Positions 5,345 through 13,634 of a stretch of DNA of 20,034 nt are shown in pieces. The notes beneath the pieces are model-generated. The model worked only from the letters and a program-made list of their open reading frames with translations. It did not search any database and was not told where the DNA came from. The DNA is from a bacterium (lineage in GTDB: Bacteria; Bacteroidota; Bacteroidia; Bacteroidales; Muribaculaceae): NCBI GenBank assembly GCA_004561555.1, contig SFVH01000031.1, positions 1 to 20,034 of the forward strand, read 5' to 3'. Each line of letters opens with the position of its first letter. Positions within the stretch are counted from its first letter, which is position 1. The position numbers and the translations under genes are program-made.

Positions 5345-7198
5345 ATGAAAAAACTCTACTCAATTGTTTGTGCCGGCTTAACAGTGATGTCGGCAATGTC
5401 GGTGAGCGCACAGACTCTCACCCAAGATTGGAAGTACACTTCCGACCTCCCCACGATTGGGGATGCTCGTTATGCAACCGCCCACGACGGTGTAGTTTAC
5501 GTGTCTGACAAAAATGCTAAAAAGCTTTATGCCTATGACGGAACAAGTCGCTCTGTAGCATGTTCAGCTACCGGAGTAGCTGCTCCGGCTATCACGAGCG
5601 ATGCTGCCGGCAATGTAATGATGTCTACTGCGTGGTGGGGTAACTCTATGAACAATTTGCAAATTTGGAAGAAATCTACGGGAGAAGTGTCAACTCTTGC
5701 CCTTAATGCGACTCTTACTTCCCTTGGTGTAACTTCTAAACGTATGGATTTTATGGGTAAAGCAGTAGGCGATATTTTCAGTGAAACAGGTGGTGCAGTG
5801 TTTATGTGCGGTGAAACATTGTCCTCAGTTGTGAAAATCTTTATTGCCAACGGAGCCGTAGTTGCAGAAAAATGTAAACTGATACAAAATGTCGGTTATA
5901 CATTTGATACAACGAGTTTTGCAGTGCCATTGACCGACGACCCTGAGAAAGACGATATTGCAGTGCGTAAGAGGACCGATAAGGATTTTAAATATTACAA
6001 TGGTACAAAGTGGGTGGCATATGATCGTGTCGGTACCATTAACCAAGGCGTTGGTGGCGATTTTGTGACCCTTAATGGTACGCTTTATTCCATTGAGCCT
6101 GCCGGAACAAACTATGCTGATGGTTTCCAAATCGTAGACCGCTCCACTAATACAGTTGTAGCAACCCATGCCATAGAAGCTTCTGTAAACAGCACTACTT
6201 TGGGCTCTTCATTGATAGCTGAAAAGGTTGACGAATGTACGGCACGCATCTATCAATATCATGCAGGAGCATATGTGGCACAATACACATTCTCGTTGCC
6301 GCATCTTTACTTGGTGGGCAACCTTACAAGCATTGGCGATTGGAGCGAAACTCACGGACTCGTAGTGCCTCAAACTGCCGACGGAGTCTATGAAGTGGAT
6401 TTTGACGCACAAGGCGGACAGCAATTTAAGATAGCTAAGCAACTTGGCTCATGGAGTATTATTGACAACAACCACTATGGCTTTGCTGTAGATGGTACAG
6501 TGGCTAAATTGTATAAGCCGAATACCATTACAGATAACAGCGGTACGATAAAGATAGGTGGAACTTCCAAATATCACGCCGTGATTAATACCAACGACTA
6601 TACGCTCACCATCACCGACCTAAACTTGCCGGAACAATTGTATGTTGTCGGTAATATTGATGGACACTCATGGGACCCGTCATATTCCGGTGCTGTGCTC
6701 AATCAAGTGTCTCCCGGTTTGTATGAGAGTGCCGAAAACGTGAAATTTGCTAACAGCGGATATGATTGCTATTTCCGTCTTGCCACTGTAGTAGGTGCTG
6801 ATAATAACGATTGGACATCAAATGCAGATAGCTACGGACCTTATACCGGTAATACTGCACTCACTGACGGCGTGGTAGATGCTACCTGCGGTAAATATGC
6901 CGGTGATAAAAACTATACCATCGCTGAGGGCGAATATTTCGTATATGTTAACGCAAACGAAGGTCGTATCCTCTTAAGCACCGAGGCTTCATCAAGTGTT
7001 GATAAGGTGAGCGTTTCGGCTGTTAAGGCTTATGGCACCAAGGGCGAAATCCGCATCATCGACGGCAACAATGTGACTATCTACAATGCTGCCGGACAGG
7101 CATTGGTGGTGAATAGTAGCGAGAAGACATTCTCTGCACCTCGCGGCATCTATGTAGTGGTAGTGGATGGCGTGGCACAAAAGGTGGCTGTGAAATAA
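5345..7198 (+). CDS. Secreted modular protein: propeller-like domain, two SusE/F-like domains, C-terminal sorting-like domain
   Basis: I chose ATG 5345 (617 residues) because it begins a clear signal peptide, MKKLYSIVCAGLTVMSAMSV ending SAQ, with cleavage expected after A22. Residues about 25-315 form short repeated strands (DGVVYVSDKNAKKLYAYDG, SDAAGNVMMSTAWWG) like a beta-propeller. Two similar segments follow: LYLVGNLTSIGDWSE from about 321 and LYVVGNIDGHSWD from about 432, each with aromatic residues, resembling the SusE/SusF or CBM20-like starch-binding fold. The end (about 560-617: VTIYNAAGQALVV...GIYVVVVDGVAQKVAVK) looks like the DUF6383 / Por-type C-terminal domain of Bacteroidales exported proteins. 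A surface or periplasmic glycan-related binding role is inferred; no catalytic motif is seen. There is no SusC/D or hydrolase gene beside it. A terminator follows directly. Confidence 0.85.
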   Translation: MKKLYSIVCAGLTVMSAMSVSAQTLTQDWKYTSDLPTIGDARYATAHDGVVYVSDKNAKKLYAYDGTSRSVACSATGVAAPAITSDAAGNVMMSTAWWGNSMNNLQIWKKSTGEVSTLALNATLTSLGVTSKRMDFMGKAVGDIFSETGGAVFMCGETLSSVVKIFIANGAVVAEKCKLIQNVGYTFDTTSFAVPLTDDPEKDDIAVRKRTDKDFKYYNGTKWVAYDRVGTINQGVGGDFVTLNGTLYSIEPAGTNYADGFQIVDRSTNTVVATHAIEASVNSTTLGSSLIAEKVDECTARIYQYHAGAYVAQYTFSLPHLYLVGNLTSIGDWSETHGLVVPQTADGVYEVDFDAQGGQQFKIAKQLGSWSIIDNNHYGFAVDGTVAKLYKPNTITDNSGTIKIGGTSKYHAVINTNDYTLTITDLNLPEQLYVVGNIDGHSWDPSYSGAVLNQVSPGLYESAENVKFANSGYDCYFRLATVVGADNNDWTSNADSYGPYTGNTALTDGVVDATCGKYAGDKNYTIAEGEYFVYVNANEGRILLSTEASSSVDKVSVSAVKAYGTKGEIRIIDGNNVTIYNAAGQALVVNSSEKTFSAPRGIYVVVVDGVAQKVAVK

Positions 7199-7206
7199 GA
7201 CATTTG

Positions 7207-7225
7207 GCAGTGTCTTTGACACTGC
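7207..7225 (+). terminator. Perfect hairpin directly after the secreted-protein gene
   Basis: GCAGTGTC-ttt-GACACTGC is a perfect 8-bp stem 8 bases after the stop codon. It lacks a T-run, so it may act as an mRNA 3' stabiliser or pause site ahead of the next hairpin. Confidence 0.5.
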
Positions 7226-7238
7226 GGTTATAAAGGAT

Positions 7239-7280
7239 AAAGGGTTATGGGGTTAAAGCCTCATAGCCCTTTAAGTTTTT
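7239..7280 (+). terminator. Rho-independent-type terminator
   Basis: aaagggttatgggg (7239-7252) pairs with cctcatagcccttt (7259-7272) apart from one G-T pair and one mismatch, and is followed by aagttttt. It ends the rightward transcript; read leftward, the same stem lies just past miaA and could serve both directions. Confidence 0.7.
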
Positions 7281-7324
7281 ATGAGTTGTGAGATTTGGGT
7301 TAAATACTCCTAAATGCAGGACAG

Positions 7325-8230
7325 CTACATTTTTTCAGTAAGAGATAACAGGAATTCGGGGGAGGCATCATCCGGGGAGAGCCATAGGATATCCGGGTCT
7401 TTTGCGTACCAGGTGAGTTGCTTTTTGGCGTATACTCGCGTGTTTTTGGCAATTCTCGCCACCGCAGTGTCGTAGTCCATCATTCCGTCGAGCCATGCAA
7501 ACAGTTCTTTGTAGCCCACGGTGTTGAGCGAATTGAGATGACGCAGAGGATAAACCCTCTTCACCTCATCGATGAGTCCCTGTTGAATCATCTTCGACAC
7601 CCTTCGGTTGATGCGGTCGAAGAGCAACGGTCGCGGCATGTTGAGTGCGACCTTGATGATACGGAAATCACGTGGCTTCTTCTTCCCTATTCTTAAAGAA
7701 GAATAAGGCACCCCCGCTTGAAGGCATATTTCAATGGCGTGCGCCACACGCTTGGCGTTGCAGAGGTCTACTTGCGCATAATAATCAGGGTCTAATCGCA
7801 GCAACTCTTTCCTCAGTGCCTCCTCGCCATGAGAATGCCACAGGAGAGCCACCTGCTGTCGCACTTCGTTGCTGATGGTTGGTAGCAGATCGATGCCGTT
7901 GCACACGGCGTCGACATACATCATCGAGCCGCCGCACATCACCACCACATCATGCTTCACAAACAGCGATTTCAGCAGCTGCAATACGTCCACTTCAAAC
8001 TGCGCTGCGCTATAGTAGTCTTCCAAATCGAGGATGCCCACAAAATGATGCTTCACCAACGCCAACTCCTCAGGAGTAGGAGCCGCAGTGCCGATAGGGA
8101 TGTCACGAAAAAGTTGGCGCGAGTCGGCAGACACGATTTCCGTGCCTGCCGCCAGCGCCAACTGTATTGCGACTTCGGTCTTGCCCACACCTGTGGGTCC
8201 GGTGATTACGAGCAGAGTTTTTTCCGGCAT
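7325..8230 (-). CDS. miaA: tRNA dimethylallyltransferase MiaA
   Basis: 301 residues, the normal length for MiaA. The enzyme transfers a dimethylallyl group to the N6 of adenosine 37 in tRNAs that read codons starting with U. The sequence has the P-loop GPTGVGKT at residues 11-18, the SADSRQ motif at 34-39 (substrate-contacting Asp), and the MCGGSMMYVDA motif near residue 100. DLCNAKRVAHAIEI, NTVGYKE and the final TRVYAKKQLTWY region are also typical. It is the last gene of the leftward operon; its ATG is 3 bp after the pepT stop, which suggests translational coupling. No damage is seen. Confidence 0.97.
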   Translation of the reverse strand: MPEKTLLVITGPTGVGKTEVAIQLALAAGTEIVSADSRQLFRDIPIGTAAPTPEELALVKHHFVGILDLEDYYSAAQFEVDVLQLLKSLFVKHDVVVMCGGSMMYVDAVCNGIDLLPTISNEVRQQVALLWHSHGEEALRKELLRLDPDYYAQVDLCNAKRVAHAIEICLQAGVPYSSLRIGKKKPRDFRIIKVALNMPRPLLFDRINRRVSKMIQQGLIDEVKRVYPLRHLNSLNTVGYKELFAWLDGMMDYDTAVARIAKNTRVYAKKQLTWYAKDPDILWLSPDDASPEFLLSLTEKM

Positions 8231-8233
8231 CGG

Positions 8234-9454
8234 CTAACGTTGAGCCACAAGTTTGCAGATTTCCACCACCACCATTTGCGCCTTCTCCATCGAAGACACC
8301 GGCACAAACTCATATCTGCCGTGGAAGTTAAGACCGCCGGCGAAGATATTCGGGCAAGGAAGCCCCTTAAATGAGAGCTGAGCGCCGTCGGTGCCGCCAC
8401 GTATCGGTTGCACTTTAGGTGGCACTCCGGCATTTTCCATCGCTTTCTTAGCGATGTCCACGATGTGCATCACCGGCTCGATTTTTTCTCTCATATTATA
8501 ATATTGGTCTTTGATTTCAATCGACGCACACCCCGGATATTCGTGGTTGATTTTTCGGGTGAGATGCTCCAGCTCCTTTTTGCGACGCTCAAAGCGGTCG
8601 CGGTCGTGGTCGCGGATGATATAAGTGAGCTTCGACTCCTCCACCGAGCCTTCAAACCCGATGAGATGGTAGAACCCTTCATATTCTTCGGTGTGTTCCG
8701 GAGTTTCCCACCGCGGGAGCATGATGCAAAATTGGTTAGCGATGCGGATAGAGTTAATCATTTTGTGCTTGGCATATCCCGGATGCACGTTTCTCCCTTT
8801 AAACACCACCTTCGCCGATGCGGCGTTAAAGTTTTCAAACTCCAATTCACCCACAGCTCCGCCGTCCATAGTGTAAGCCCAATCGGCAGCAAAACGGTTA
8901 ACGTCAAACTTATGGGCACCCAATCCAATCTCTTCGTCGGGATTAAACGCAATTCTGATGTCCCCGTGCTCTATCTCGGGATGCTTTTGGAGGTATTCGA
9001 TAGCAGAGATTATTTCGGCAATACCCGCCTTGTCGTCGGCGCCGAGGAGCGTCTTTCCGTCGGTCACGATAAGACTCTCTCCCACATAATCTTTCAGCTC
9101 GGGGAAGTCGGCAGGCGAAAGCAAAATGTTTTCGCTGCTGTTAAGCACGATGTCGCCACCGTCGTAGTTGTCGACGATGCGCGGATTGACGTGACGTCCC
9201 GACATATCAGGCGATGTGTCGAGGTGAGCGATAAAACCTACTGTGGGCACTTTTTTCGTCATATTGCTCGGCAGAGTAGCCATCAGATAACCGTTGTCGT
9301 CGAGCGAGATATTCGTCAACCCCATAGCTTGAAGCTCCTTTTCGAGAGCTTGGGCAAAAATCATTTGTCCCGGGGTGGACGGTGTGAGGTTGGTCAGTTC
9401 GTCACTTTGAGTGTCAAACTTCACATAGTTTAGAAATCTATCAACTACGTTCAT
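8234..9454 (-). CDS. pepT: Peptidase T (tripeptide aminopeptidase)
   Basis: 406 residues, full length for PepT of the M20 zinc peptidase family, which removes the N-terminal residue from tripeptides in the cytoplasm. The metal and catalytic residues are visible: H77 and D79 in FIAHLDTSPD, bridging D140 in LLGADDKAG, E174/E175 in NPDEEIG, D197 in YTMDGG and H378 in NFHGRYEF. RGGTDGAQLSF is the usual substrate-side motif. The gene lies 23 bp after DUF4831 and 3 bp before miaA in one leftward operon. Confidence 0.97.
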   Translation of the reverse strand: MNVVDRFLNYVKFDTQSDELTNLTPSTPGQMIFAQALEKELQAMGLTNISLDDNGYLMATLPSNMTKKVPTVGFIAHLDTSPDMSGRHVNPRIVDNYDGGDIVLNSSENILLSPADFPELKDYVGESLIVTDGKTLLGADDKAGIAEIISAIEYLQKHPEIEHGDIRIAFNPDEEIGLGAHKFDVNRFAADWAYTMDGGAVGELEFENFNAASAKVVFKGRNVHPGYAKHKMINSIRIANQFCIMLPRWETPEHTEEYEGFYHLIGFEGSVEESKLTYIIRDHDRDRFERRKKELEHLTRKINHEYPGCASIEIKDQYYNMREKIEPVMHIVDIAKKAMENAGVPPKVQPIRGGTDGAQLSFKGLPCPNIFAGGLNFHGRYEFVPVSSMEKAQMVVVEICKLVAQR

Positions 9455-9477
9455 TTTTATAATAGGTTTATTTAGGT

Positions 9478-10566
9478 TTATTCGTTATTAGACAGGGTTC
9501 CGATTTTCCGGATGCTTCCACATTCGGGATTGAAAATCACAAATGCCGGCTGCTTCTTGTCGGAGAAAATTTTGGGGTCAAGACCATATTCCACACCAAA
9601 CTGCGAAACCTCCAAGGCCTCCTTAGCAATCAAGCTTCCGTCGGCGGAGAGCGACACTTCAGCCCGTCCCGGGATGCAATACATCAGAGCCCCCTTCGGC
9701 AACTCCTTCGTTTTTCCCTTTTCGTCGACCGGAAGTTCTCCACGAGCAATTACCTTTAGCGACAAATATACCGGCGCGCCGCTGAGGTCGTCTTTGTCGA
9801 CTATTCCGAACGCATTAGACACACGGAAAACCACTTCGTGTTGCACCTCCTTTTCCGGCAAATAGTCAAATCTGAACACCTTTGTTTCGGTCTGTACGGT
9901 GCCCAAAAACAAGGCTGTCAGAGCCTGCTCTTGACGGTTAAGCTCGTCGAGCATCAATTGCAACGAAGCGCCGTCGGGCGGCATCTTGTCGGCATTGCCC
10001 GACACGAGGTCGTTGCGGCTCTCTCTGAGCTCGAAAATTTTTTGAGCCGTAGTTTCCGCCCGTTTAAGCATAGATTCGCTCGCCACCATCTCTTCGGAGA
10101 ACGCCGACGAATAGTCGGTGCCTTCAAGGATGCTTTTGTCAGCCATCTTGTTGCGTTTACGCTCCACTACCGCCATTTCCGGCTCCGCATTTAGCGCCAA
10201 AGGCAGCCCGCTATCGTCGATAACCATAAAAGTTGAAGTCCCTGATTTAAACTTTGCGAGCCACTGATTATTGAGGTCCGGCACCCCGTAGGAAGAAATA
10301 CTGACGTCTTTAATCTCCCATGATTGGCTGTCGGCGAGGATAGCCCCTTTCACCCCGAGAAATTTCTCGGCATAGCGAGCATACGGTCCGGCTTTTTTTA
10401 CGGTTTTTAAAGCTTCCACCTCGATGTTGAGATGAGTAATCGGCAGAGAGTAAAGGATGCCGTATTCGTTGAGTTTGTCGGCAGTGAGTCGCTGAGTTTC
10501 CTGAGCCTTAAAAGAAGGGCAGGCGAGGATAGCGGCAGACAAAAGAGATATTTTCAGAACATTCAT
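9478..10566 (-). CDS. DUF4831 family secreted protein
   Basis: 362 residues from the ATG at 10566. That start is preferred over the in-frame one at 10629, which lies inside nnr, because it begins a signal peptide, MNVLKISLLSAAILACPSFK followed by AQ. Cleavage after KA is likely; ILAC is a poor lipobox. The mature part resembles the Bacteroidetes DUF4831 family: AGPYARYAEKFLGVKGAIL near residues 58-76 and a C-terminal part rich in short strands (VVFRVSNAFGIVDKDDLSGA, CIPGRAEVSLSADG). Function is unknown. It sits 22 bp after nnr and 23 bp before pepT, so it is probably co-transcribed with these housekeeping genes. Confidence 0.85.
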   Translation of the reverse strand: MNVLKISLLSAAILACPSFKAQETQRLTADKLNEYGILYSLPITHLNIEVEALKTVKKAGPYARYAEKFLGVKGAILADSQSWEIKDVSISSYGVPDLNNQWLAKFKSGTSTFMVIDDSGLPLALNAEPEMAVVERKRNKMADKSILEGTDYSSAFSEEMVASESMLKRAETTAQKIFELRESRNDLVSGNADKMPPDGASLQLMLDELNRQEQALTALFLGTVQTETKVFRFDYLPEKEVQHEVVFRVSNAFGIVDKDDLSGAPVYLSLKVIARGELPVDEKGKTKELPKGALMYCIPGRAEVSLSADGSLIAKEALEVSQFGVEYGLDPKIFSDKKQPAFVIFNPECGSIRKIGTLSNNE

Positions 10567-10588
10567 AGCGTTAAGCGTTGTATTAGAG

Positions 10589-12103
10589 TTAATCTTTTTC
10601 CAAAATGTCTTTGATGGCGGGCGCCACACAGTCCACGATGTCGCCGGCGGTCATGCTCCATTCTCCGAAACGTTGAGCGGCGATGTTGCCTGCCAAGCCG
10701 TGGATAAACACTCCGAGCGAAGCTGCCATGTCGGAGCGATACCTCTGAGCGAGAAGCGCGGCGATGATGCCTGTGAGCACGTCGCCACTACCGGCGGTTG
10801 CCATCCCCGGATTTCCGGTGTTGTTGATAAACACCTTACCGTCGGGGCGGAACACGAAAGAATAGTGACCTTTGAGCACAATCACAATTTTGAGAAATTT
10901 AGCCATCTCCAATGCTCGGCCGAAACGCTCTTCGTCGTTGTAGAAGTCGCCGAAAAGGCGGTCAAATTCCCTCTGATGAGGCGTGATTATTGACCCTTGA
11001 GGGATGATGTTGAGGAGCGAGCGATGCTCGGCGATGCAGTTGAGGGCATCGGCATCGAGCACCACCGGCGAGGTGGCTTGTCGCAAGAAGCTCTCAATAG
11101 CCGTTGCGGTCAGCGGATGGGTGCTGATGCCCGGACCGAGCGCCACGGTGTAGCGTTTGTCGGCGATAATCTCGGAGGTGTGACAGCTGTCTTTATCTTG
11201 GTCGACAATGGCTTCGGGCACGGCTGTCTGCAGAGGTATGTAGCAACAGCCGGGGGCATGAACGCTCACCAAGCCCACACCGGTGCGCAAAGCTGCGCGG
11301 GCTGTCAAGATGGCGGCGCCGGTCATGCCGAGGCTACCTGCCACTATGAGCAGTCGTCCATAGTCGTTTTTGTCGGAAAAGGGGTTGCGCGGGCGCAATG
11401 CCTCTTTCACCCCGCGGCGGTCGATGAGATAATGCATCGACGGGGTGCGGCGGATAGCATCGCTGTTAAGGTTAATGTCGAGCACCTTCCACTGTCCCAA
11501 ACATTCGTTGTTTTCGCGGAAGAAGAATGCCAACTTCGGAAATTGAAACGTGAGAGTGAGGTTGGCATGCACAATGTTGTTACGGATGTTGGTGCTGTTG
11601 TTGTCGGCGAAGAGTCCGCTGGGCATATCAATACTCACCACGTATGCACCGGAGTCGCTGATGGTGCGCGCGAGAGTGGTGTATCCACCACGAAGGCTCG
11701 ACGACAGCCCTAAGCCAAACAACCCGTCAATTACCACATCACTGCTTGAGATTTCAGGCATCTTAAACGACTTGGTCACCTCTTGGAATGCCTCATATTC
11801 CATCTTGTTCAGACGGTCGCGGTTAGCTTCGCAGTCGGGCGATAGAGTGCCCTTGGTGTTAAATAGCACCACCTCGGGGCGAAACCCTTGGTCGATGAGC
11901 AGTCGTGCTACTGCGAGAGCATCGCCGCCGTTGTTTCCCGGACCGGCAAAAATCACGATGCGTTGAGAGGGAGCCCATCTCGAAATCACCTCAAAAGCCA
12001 CAGCCGAGGCTGCTCGCTCCATGAGGTTGAGGCTTGTGATGCCTTCGGCTTTGATGGTTTCGGCATCAATTGTTCGTATGTCGTTTGCTGTGAATAACTT
12101 CAT
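10589..12103 (-). CDS. nnr: Bifunctional NAD(P)HX epimerase/dehydratase
   Basis: 504 residues from the ATG at 12103, which has AAGGTTA just upstream; the in-frame ATG at 12127 is less likely because it lies only about 5 bases past the -7 element. The protein repairs hydrated NADH and NADPH. The N-terminal YjeF_N epimerase domain (about 1-215) shows FAGPGNNGGDALAVARLL with the glycine-rich motif at 54-61. The C-terminal ADP-dependent dehydratase domain (about 225-500), of the ribokinase-like fold, shows YGRLLIVAGSLGMTGAA, VLDADALN, ITPHQREFDRL and GNPGMATAGSGDVLTG with GSGD at 438-441. Both halves look complete. It is the first gene of the leftward operon. Confidence 0.96.
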   Translation of the reverse strand: MKLFTANDIRTIDAETIKAEGITSLNLMERAASAVAFEVISRWAPSQRIVIFAGPGNNGGDALAVARLLIDQGFRPEVVLFNTKGTLSPDCEANRDRLNKMEYEAFQEVTKSFKMPEISSSDVVIDGLFGLGLSSSLRGGYTTLARTISDSGAYVVSIDMPSGLFADNNSTNIRNNIVHANLTLTFQFPKLAFFFRENNECLGQWKVLDINLNSDAIRRTPSMHYLIDRRGVKEALRPRNPFSDKNDYGRLLIVAGSLGMTGAAILTARAALRTGVGLVSVHAPGCCYIPLQTAVPEAIVDQDKDSCHTSEIIADKRYTVALGPGISTHPLTATAIESFLRQATSPVVLDADALNCIAEHRSLLNIIPQGSIITPHQREFDRLFGDFYNDEERFGRALEMAKFLKIVIVLKGHYSFVFRPDGKVFINNTGNPGMATAGSGDVLTGIIAALLAQRYRSDMAASLGVFIHGLAGNIAAQRFGEWSMTAGDIVDCVAPAIKDILEKD

Positions 12104-12131
12104 TAACCTTATAGTTACGTTTTCCAATCGA

Positions 12132-12139
12132 CAAAGTTA
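12132..12139 (-). promoter_or_regulatory. -7 element for the nnr-DUF4831-pepT-miaA operon
   Basis: TAACTTTG on the minus strand, 28 bases before the nnr ATG. Just upstream is a palindrome, CACAAT-ccct-ATTGTG (12152-12167), in the -33 region; it may be an operator or chance. This is the only good promoter signal seen for the four genes. Confidence 0.6.
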
Positions 12140-12245
12140 CTCATTATTTCTCACAATCCCTATTGTGGTAATAATTTTTTGGAAGAATTAGTTGCACACA
12201 ATATATAATCATTTCATCAATTATTATTGCACAAATCATAAAAAT

Positions 12246-12755
12246 ATGAGAAAAATATTAATTATTCTTTTGCTTCTATTCGGAGTATTTTCTACTAACG
12301 CTCAAATTCAACGTCAAATTTTGGGCTATACTCTTGGTGTATCAACTCGCTCAGTCGTCGTAAAAGGGCTGGAAGCCAAAGGCTTTGATTTAGAAATTGT
12401 AACGGACGCGGCTAATAAAGGGCCTGTTTTTTACCTTGTAAAGGGTGGTGTCTCATTTGGCGGTTATATTTGGGATGATGTGCGTATAGGTTTTGTAAAT
12501 GGGAAATTTGCGTCAATTATGTGTACCACATACTTAATTGAAACTCAATCCGTAAAACATAAAAATACACTCTAATCTAAATATAACAGATATAAAACCG
12601 TTAATACCAACCCAACATCGGGGGTATATGATTTTAACGACAAAAGGACTTCTGCATTTCTATATATTCCTTCATCTGGAAACGTAGTCCTTTCATACGG
12701 AGATGAAAGGTTGATGAATGCAGAAACAAATTCTTCCTCTACCAACGACCTATAA
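12246..12755 (+). pseudogene. Small secreted protein gene with an in-frame TAA
   Basis: The ATG at 12246 begins a signal peptide (MRKILIILLLLFGVFSTNAQ) and the frame runs 109 residues to TAA at 12573-12575. The same frame then stays open for 59 more codons (SKYNRYKTVNTNPTSGVYDF, TSAFLYIPSSGNVVLSYGDE) to TAA at 12753-12755, and this part has protein-like composition. The simplest reading is one gene of about 169 residues with a nonsense mutation (for example AAA to TAA). An additional small deletion before it is possible, because TTYLIETQSVKHKNTL fits poorly. I do not recognise the family; the first part (FGGYIWDDVRIGFVNGKFAS) resembles small periplasmic Bacteroidetes proteins. Confidence 0.6.
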
Positions 12756-12758
12756 ATA

Positions 12759-12846
12759 AGCGTCTTTTAGCTCACAATATAGAGTTCATAACTTTGAGAT
12801 TACTGGCTCAAAGTTATGGTCTCTATGAGGTAGTCGAAAAGACGCT
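12759..12846. terminator. Long compound hairpin between convergent genes
   Basis: The outer stem AGCGTCTTTT (12759-12768) pairs perfectly with AAAAGACGCT (12837-12846). Inside, TAGAG (12780-12784) pairs with CTCTA (12821-12825), and CATAACTTTGAG (12787-12798) pairs perfectly with CTCAAAGTTATG (12807-12818) around an 8-base loop. It begins 4 bases after one gene and ends 2 bases before the stop codon of the opposing gene, so it may be a bidirectional terminator. It is unusually large for that role and could also be a small palindromic repeat element. Confidence 0.6.
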
Positions 12847-12848
12847 AC

Positions 12849-13271
12849 TTATACAATTACACTATCAAGTTTGTTTTTTGGTATCAGTAAGTATGGTTCA
12901 ACATCATTGACAAGGAAAGGTGAATTTGGTAGATCTATATTGTTTTCAGGATAGAAGGCATATTTCCCTTGATAGATGCCTTCAAACGTACATGTCCCAT
13001 ACTCCACAATACTAACCTTATCTCCCTTTTTTAGATTTCCATTAAAAGAAGGTGTGGGAACTGCGGCTTCCGATAATTCCGCAAGGTCAATTTTAGAATG
13101 AGGCGTAAAACTTGGAGAAATTTCCTCATTCGACTTCTGCTCTTTTAATTTACTCTCCATCAGCCAATCATGTATATCCTTAACATTATTTGTCATACCC
13201 CAAATTTTGAAAAATAGGATAATGCCAAGGATTGACCATATGACTGTTATAACTGCGATTAATACTTCCAT
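12849..13271 (-). CDS. Small membrane-anchored protein of unknown function
   Basis: 140 residues. An N-terminal membrane helix (about residues 3-24, LIAVITVIWSILGIILFFKI) is followed by a polar, low-complexity linker (about 30-75) and a C-terminal beta-rich segment (KKGDKVSIVEYGTCTFEGIY...KYAFYPENNI) that looks SH3-like by pattern. The short outer end suggests a bitopic protein with a cytoplasmic C-terminal domain. I do not recognise a named family. The start at 13271 is supported by the membrane helix and by a full promoter that leaves almost no leader. Confidence 0.7.
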   Translation of the reverse strand: MEVLIAVITVIWSILGIILFFKIWGMTNNVKDIHDWLMESKLKEQKSNEEISPSFTPHSKIDLAELSEAAVPTPSFNGNLKKGDKVSIVEYGTCTFEGIYQGKYAFYPENNIDLPNSPFLVNDVEPYLLIPKNKLDSVIV

Positions 13272-13275
13272 ATTA

Positions 13276-13306
13276 CAAAGTTACTATTTTTCTGCGAGGT
13301 ATCAAA
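13276..13306 (-). promoter_or_regulatory. Near-ideal promoter immediately before the ATG at 13271
   Basis: On the minus strand TTTG (13303-13306), a 19-base spacer and TAACTTTG (13276-13283) match the Bacteroidetes consensus. Only 4 bases separate the -7 element from the ATG, so transcription would start at or next to the start codon. Confidence 0.7.
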
Positions 13307-13328
13307 GAAAAACTTCGCTGAAAATGCC

Positions 13329-13515
13329 TAACTTTGCAGTATGAAATTGAAATTCATATCCTAAAAATTACAATTCATACCAAAAATATTTGACTACATT
13401 ACAAAAATCTTGCATAAGGATGTTGAGAATCGTACTTTTGACGATTACGGCTATTCATACGCACAAGTTGATATCCCTCAAGTAGATGTTGACGGGCATA
13501 AGCTAAATACGGATA
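13329..13515 (+). other. Intergenic stretch with competing weak coding signals on both strands
   Basis: Plus strand: TAACTTTG (13329-13336) is followed by ATG at 13341, six codons, a TAA, then an open frame to TAG at 13513-13515 that reads VENRTFDDYGYSYAQVDIPQ and VDVDGHKLNTDNL with purine-first codon bias. Minus strand: ATG 13539 to the stop at 13399 encodes 46 residues starting MKKCYTTNYPYLAYARQHLL. Either could be a decayed or tiny gene and I cannot choose. An inverted repeat, GTATGAA (13339-13345) with TTCATAC (13374-13380), also lies here. Confidence 0.25.
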
Positions 13516-13585
13516 ATTTGTAGTATAGCATTTTTTCATGGTATGGGGCGCACGGAAGCTAAGGGGAATGTCGGCTTTCTGTGGG

Positions 13586-13628
13586 AAAAAAGGAGAAGCC
13601 TTGCAAACCGTCGCTTGCAAGGCTTCTC
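13586..13628 (-). terminator. Rho-independent terminator of tRNA-Pro
   Basis: GAGAAGCCTTGCAA (13593-13606) pairs perfectly over 14 bp with TTGCAAGGCTTCTC (13615-13628) around an 8-base loop. Read leftward it is followed by CC and then six T (13586-13591). It lies 6 bases past the tRNA. Confidence 0.92.
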
Positions 13629-13634
13629 TAATTG

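Noticed and set aside
8408..9433. A 341-codon plus-strand open frame opposite pepT
   Set aside because: pepT has every catalytic residue on the minus strand; the opposing frame has antisense-type composition and no recognisable domain.
10997..11713. A 238-codon plus-strand frame opposite nnr
   Set aside because: It is antisense to the intact nnr gene, with no promoter, start context or family similarity.
13593..13628. Inverted repeat beside tRNA-Pro as an attachment site
   Set aside because: The stem is followed by a T-run in the tRNA's reading direction and lies just past its 3' end, which is the layout of a terminator; no integrase is adjacent.
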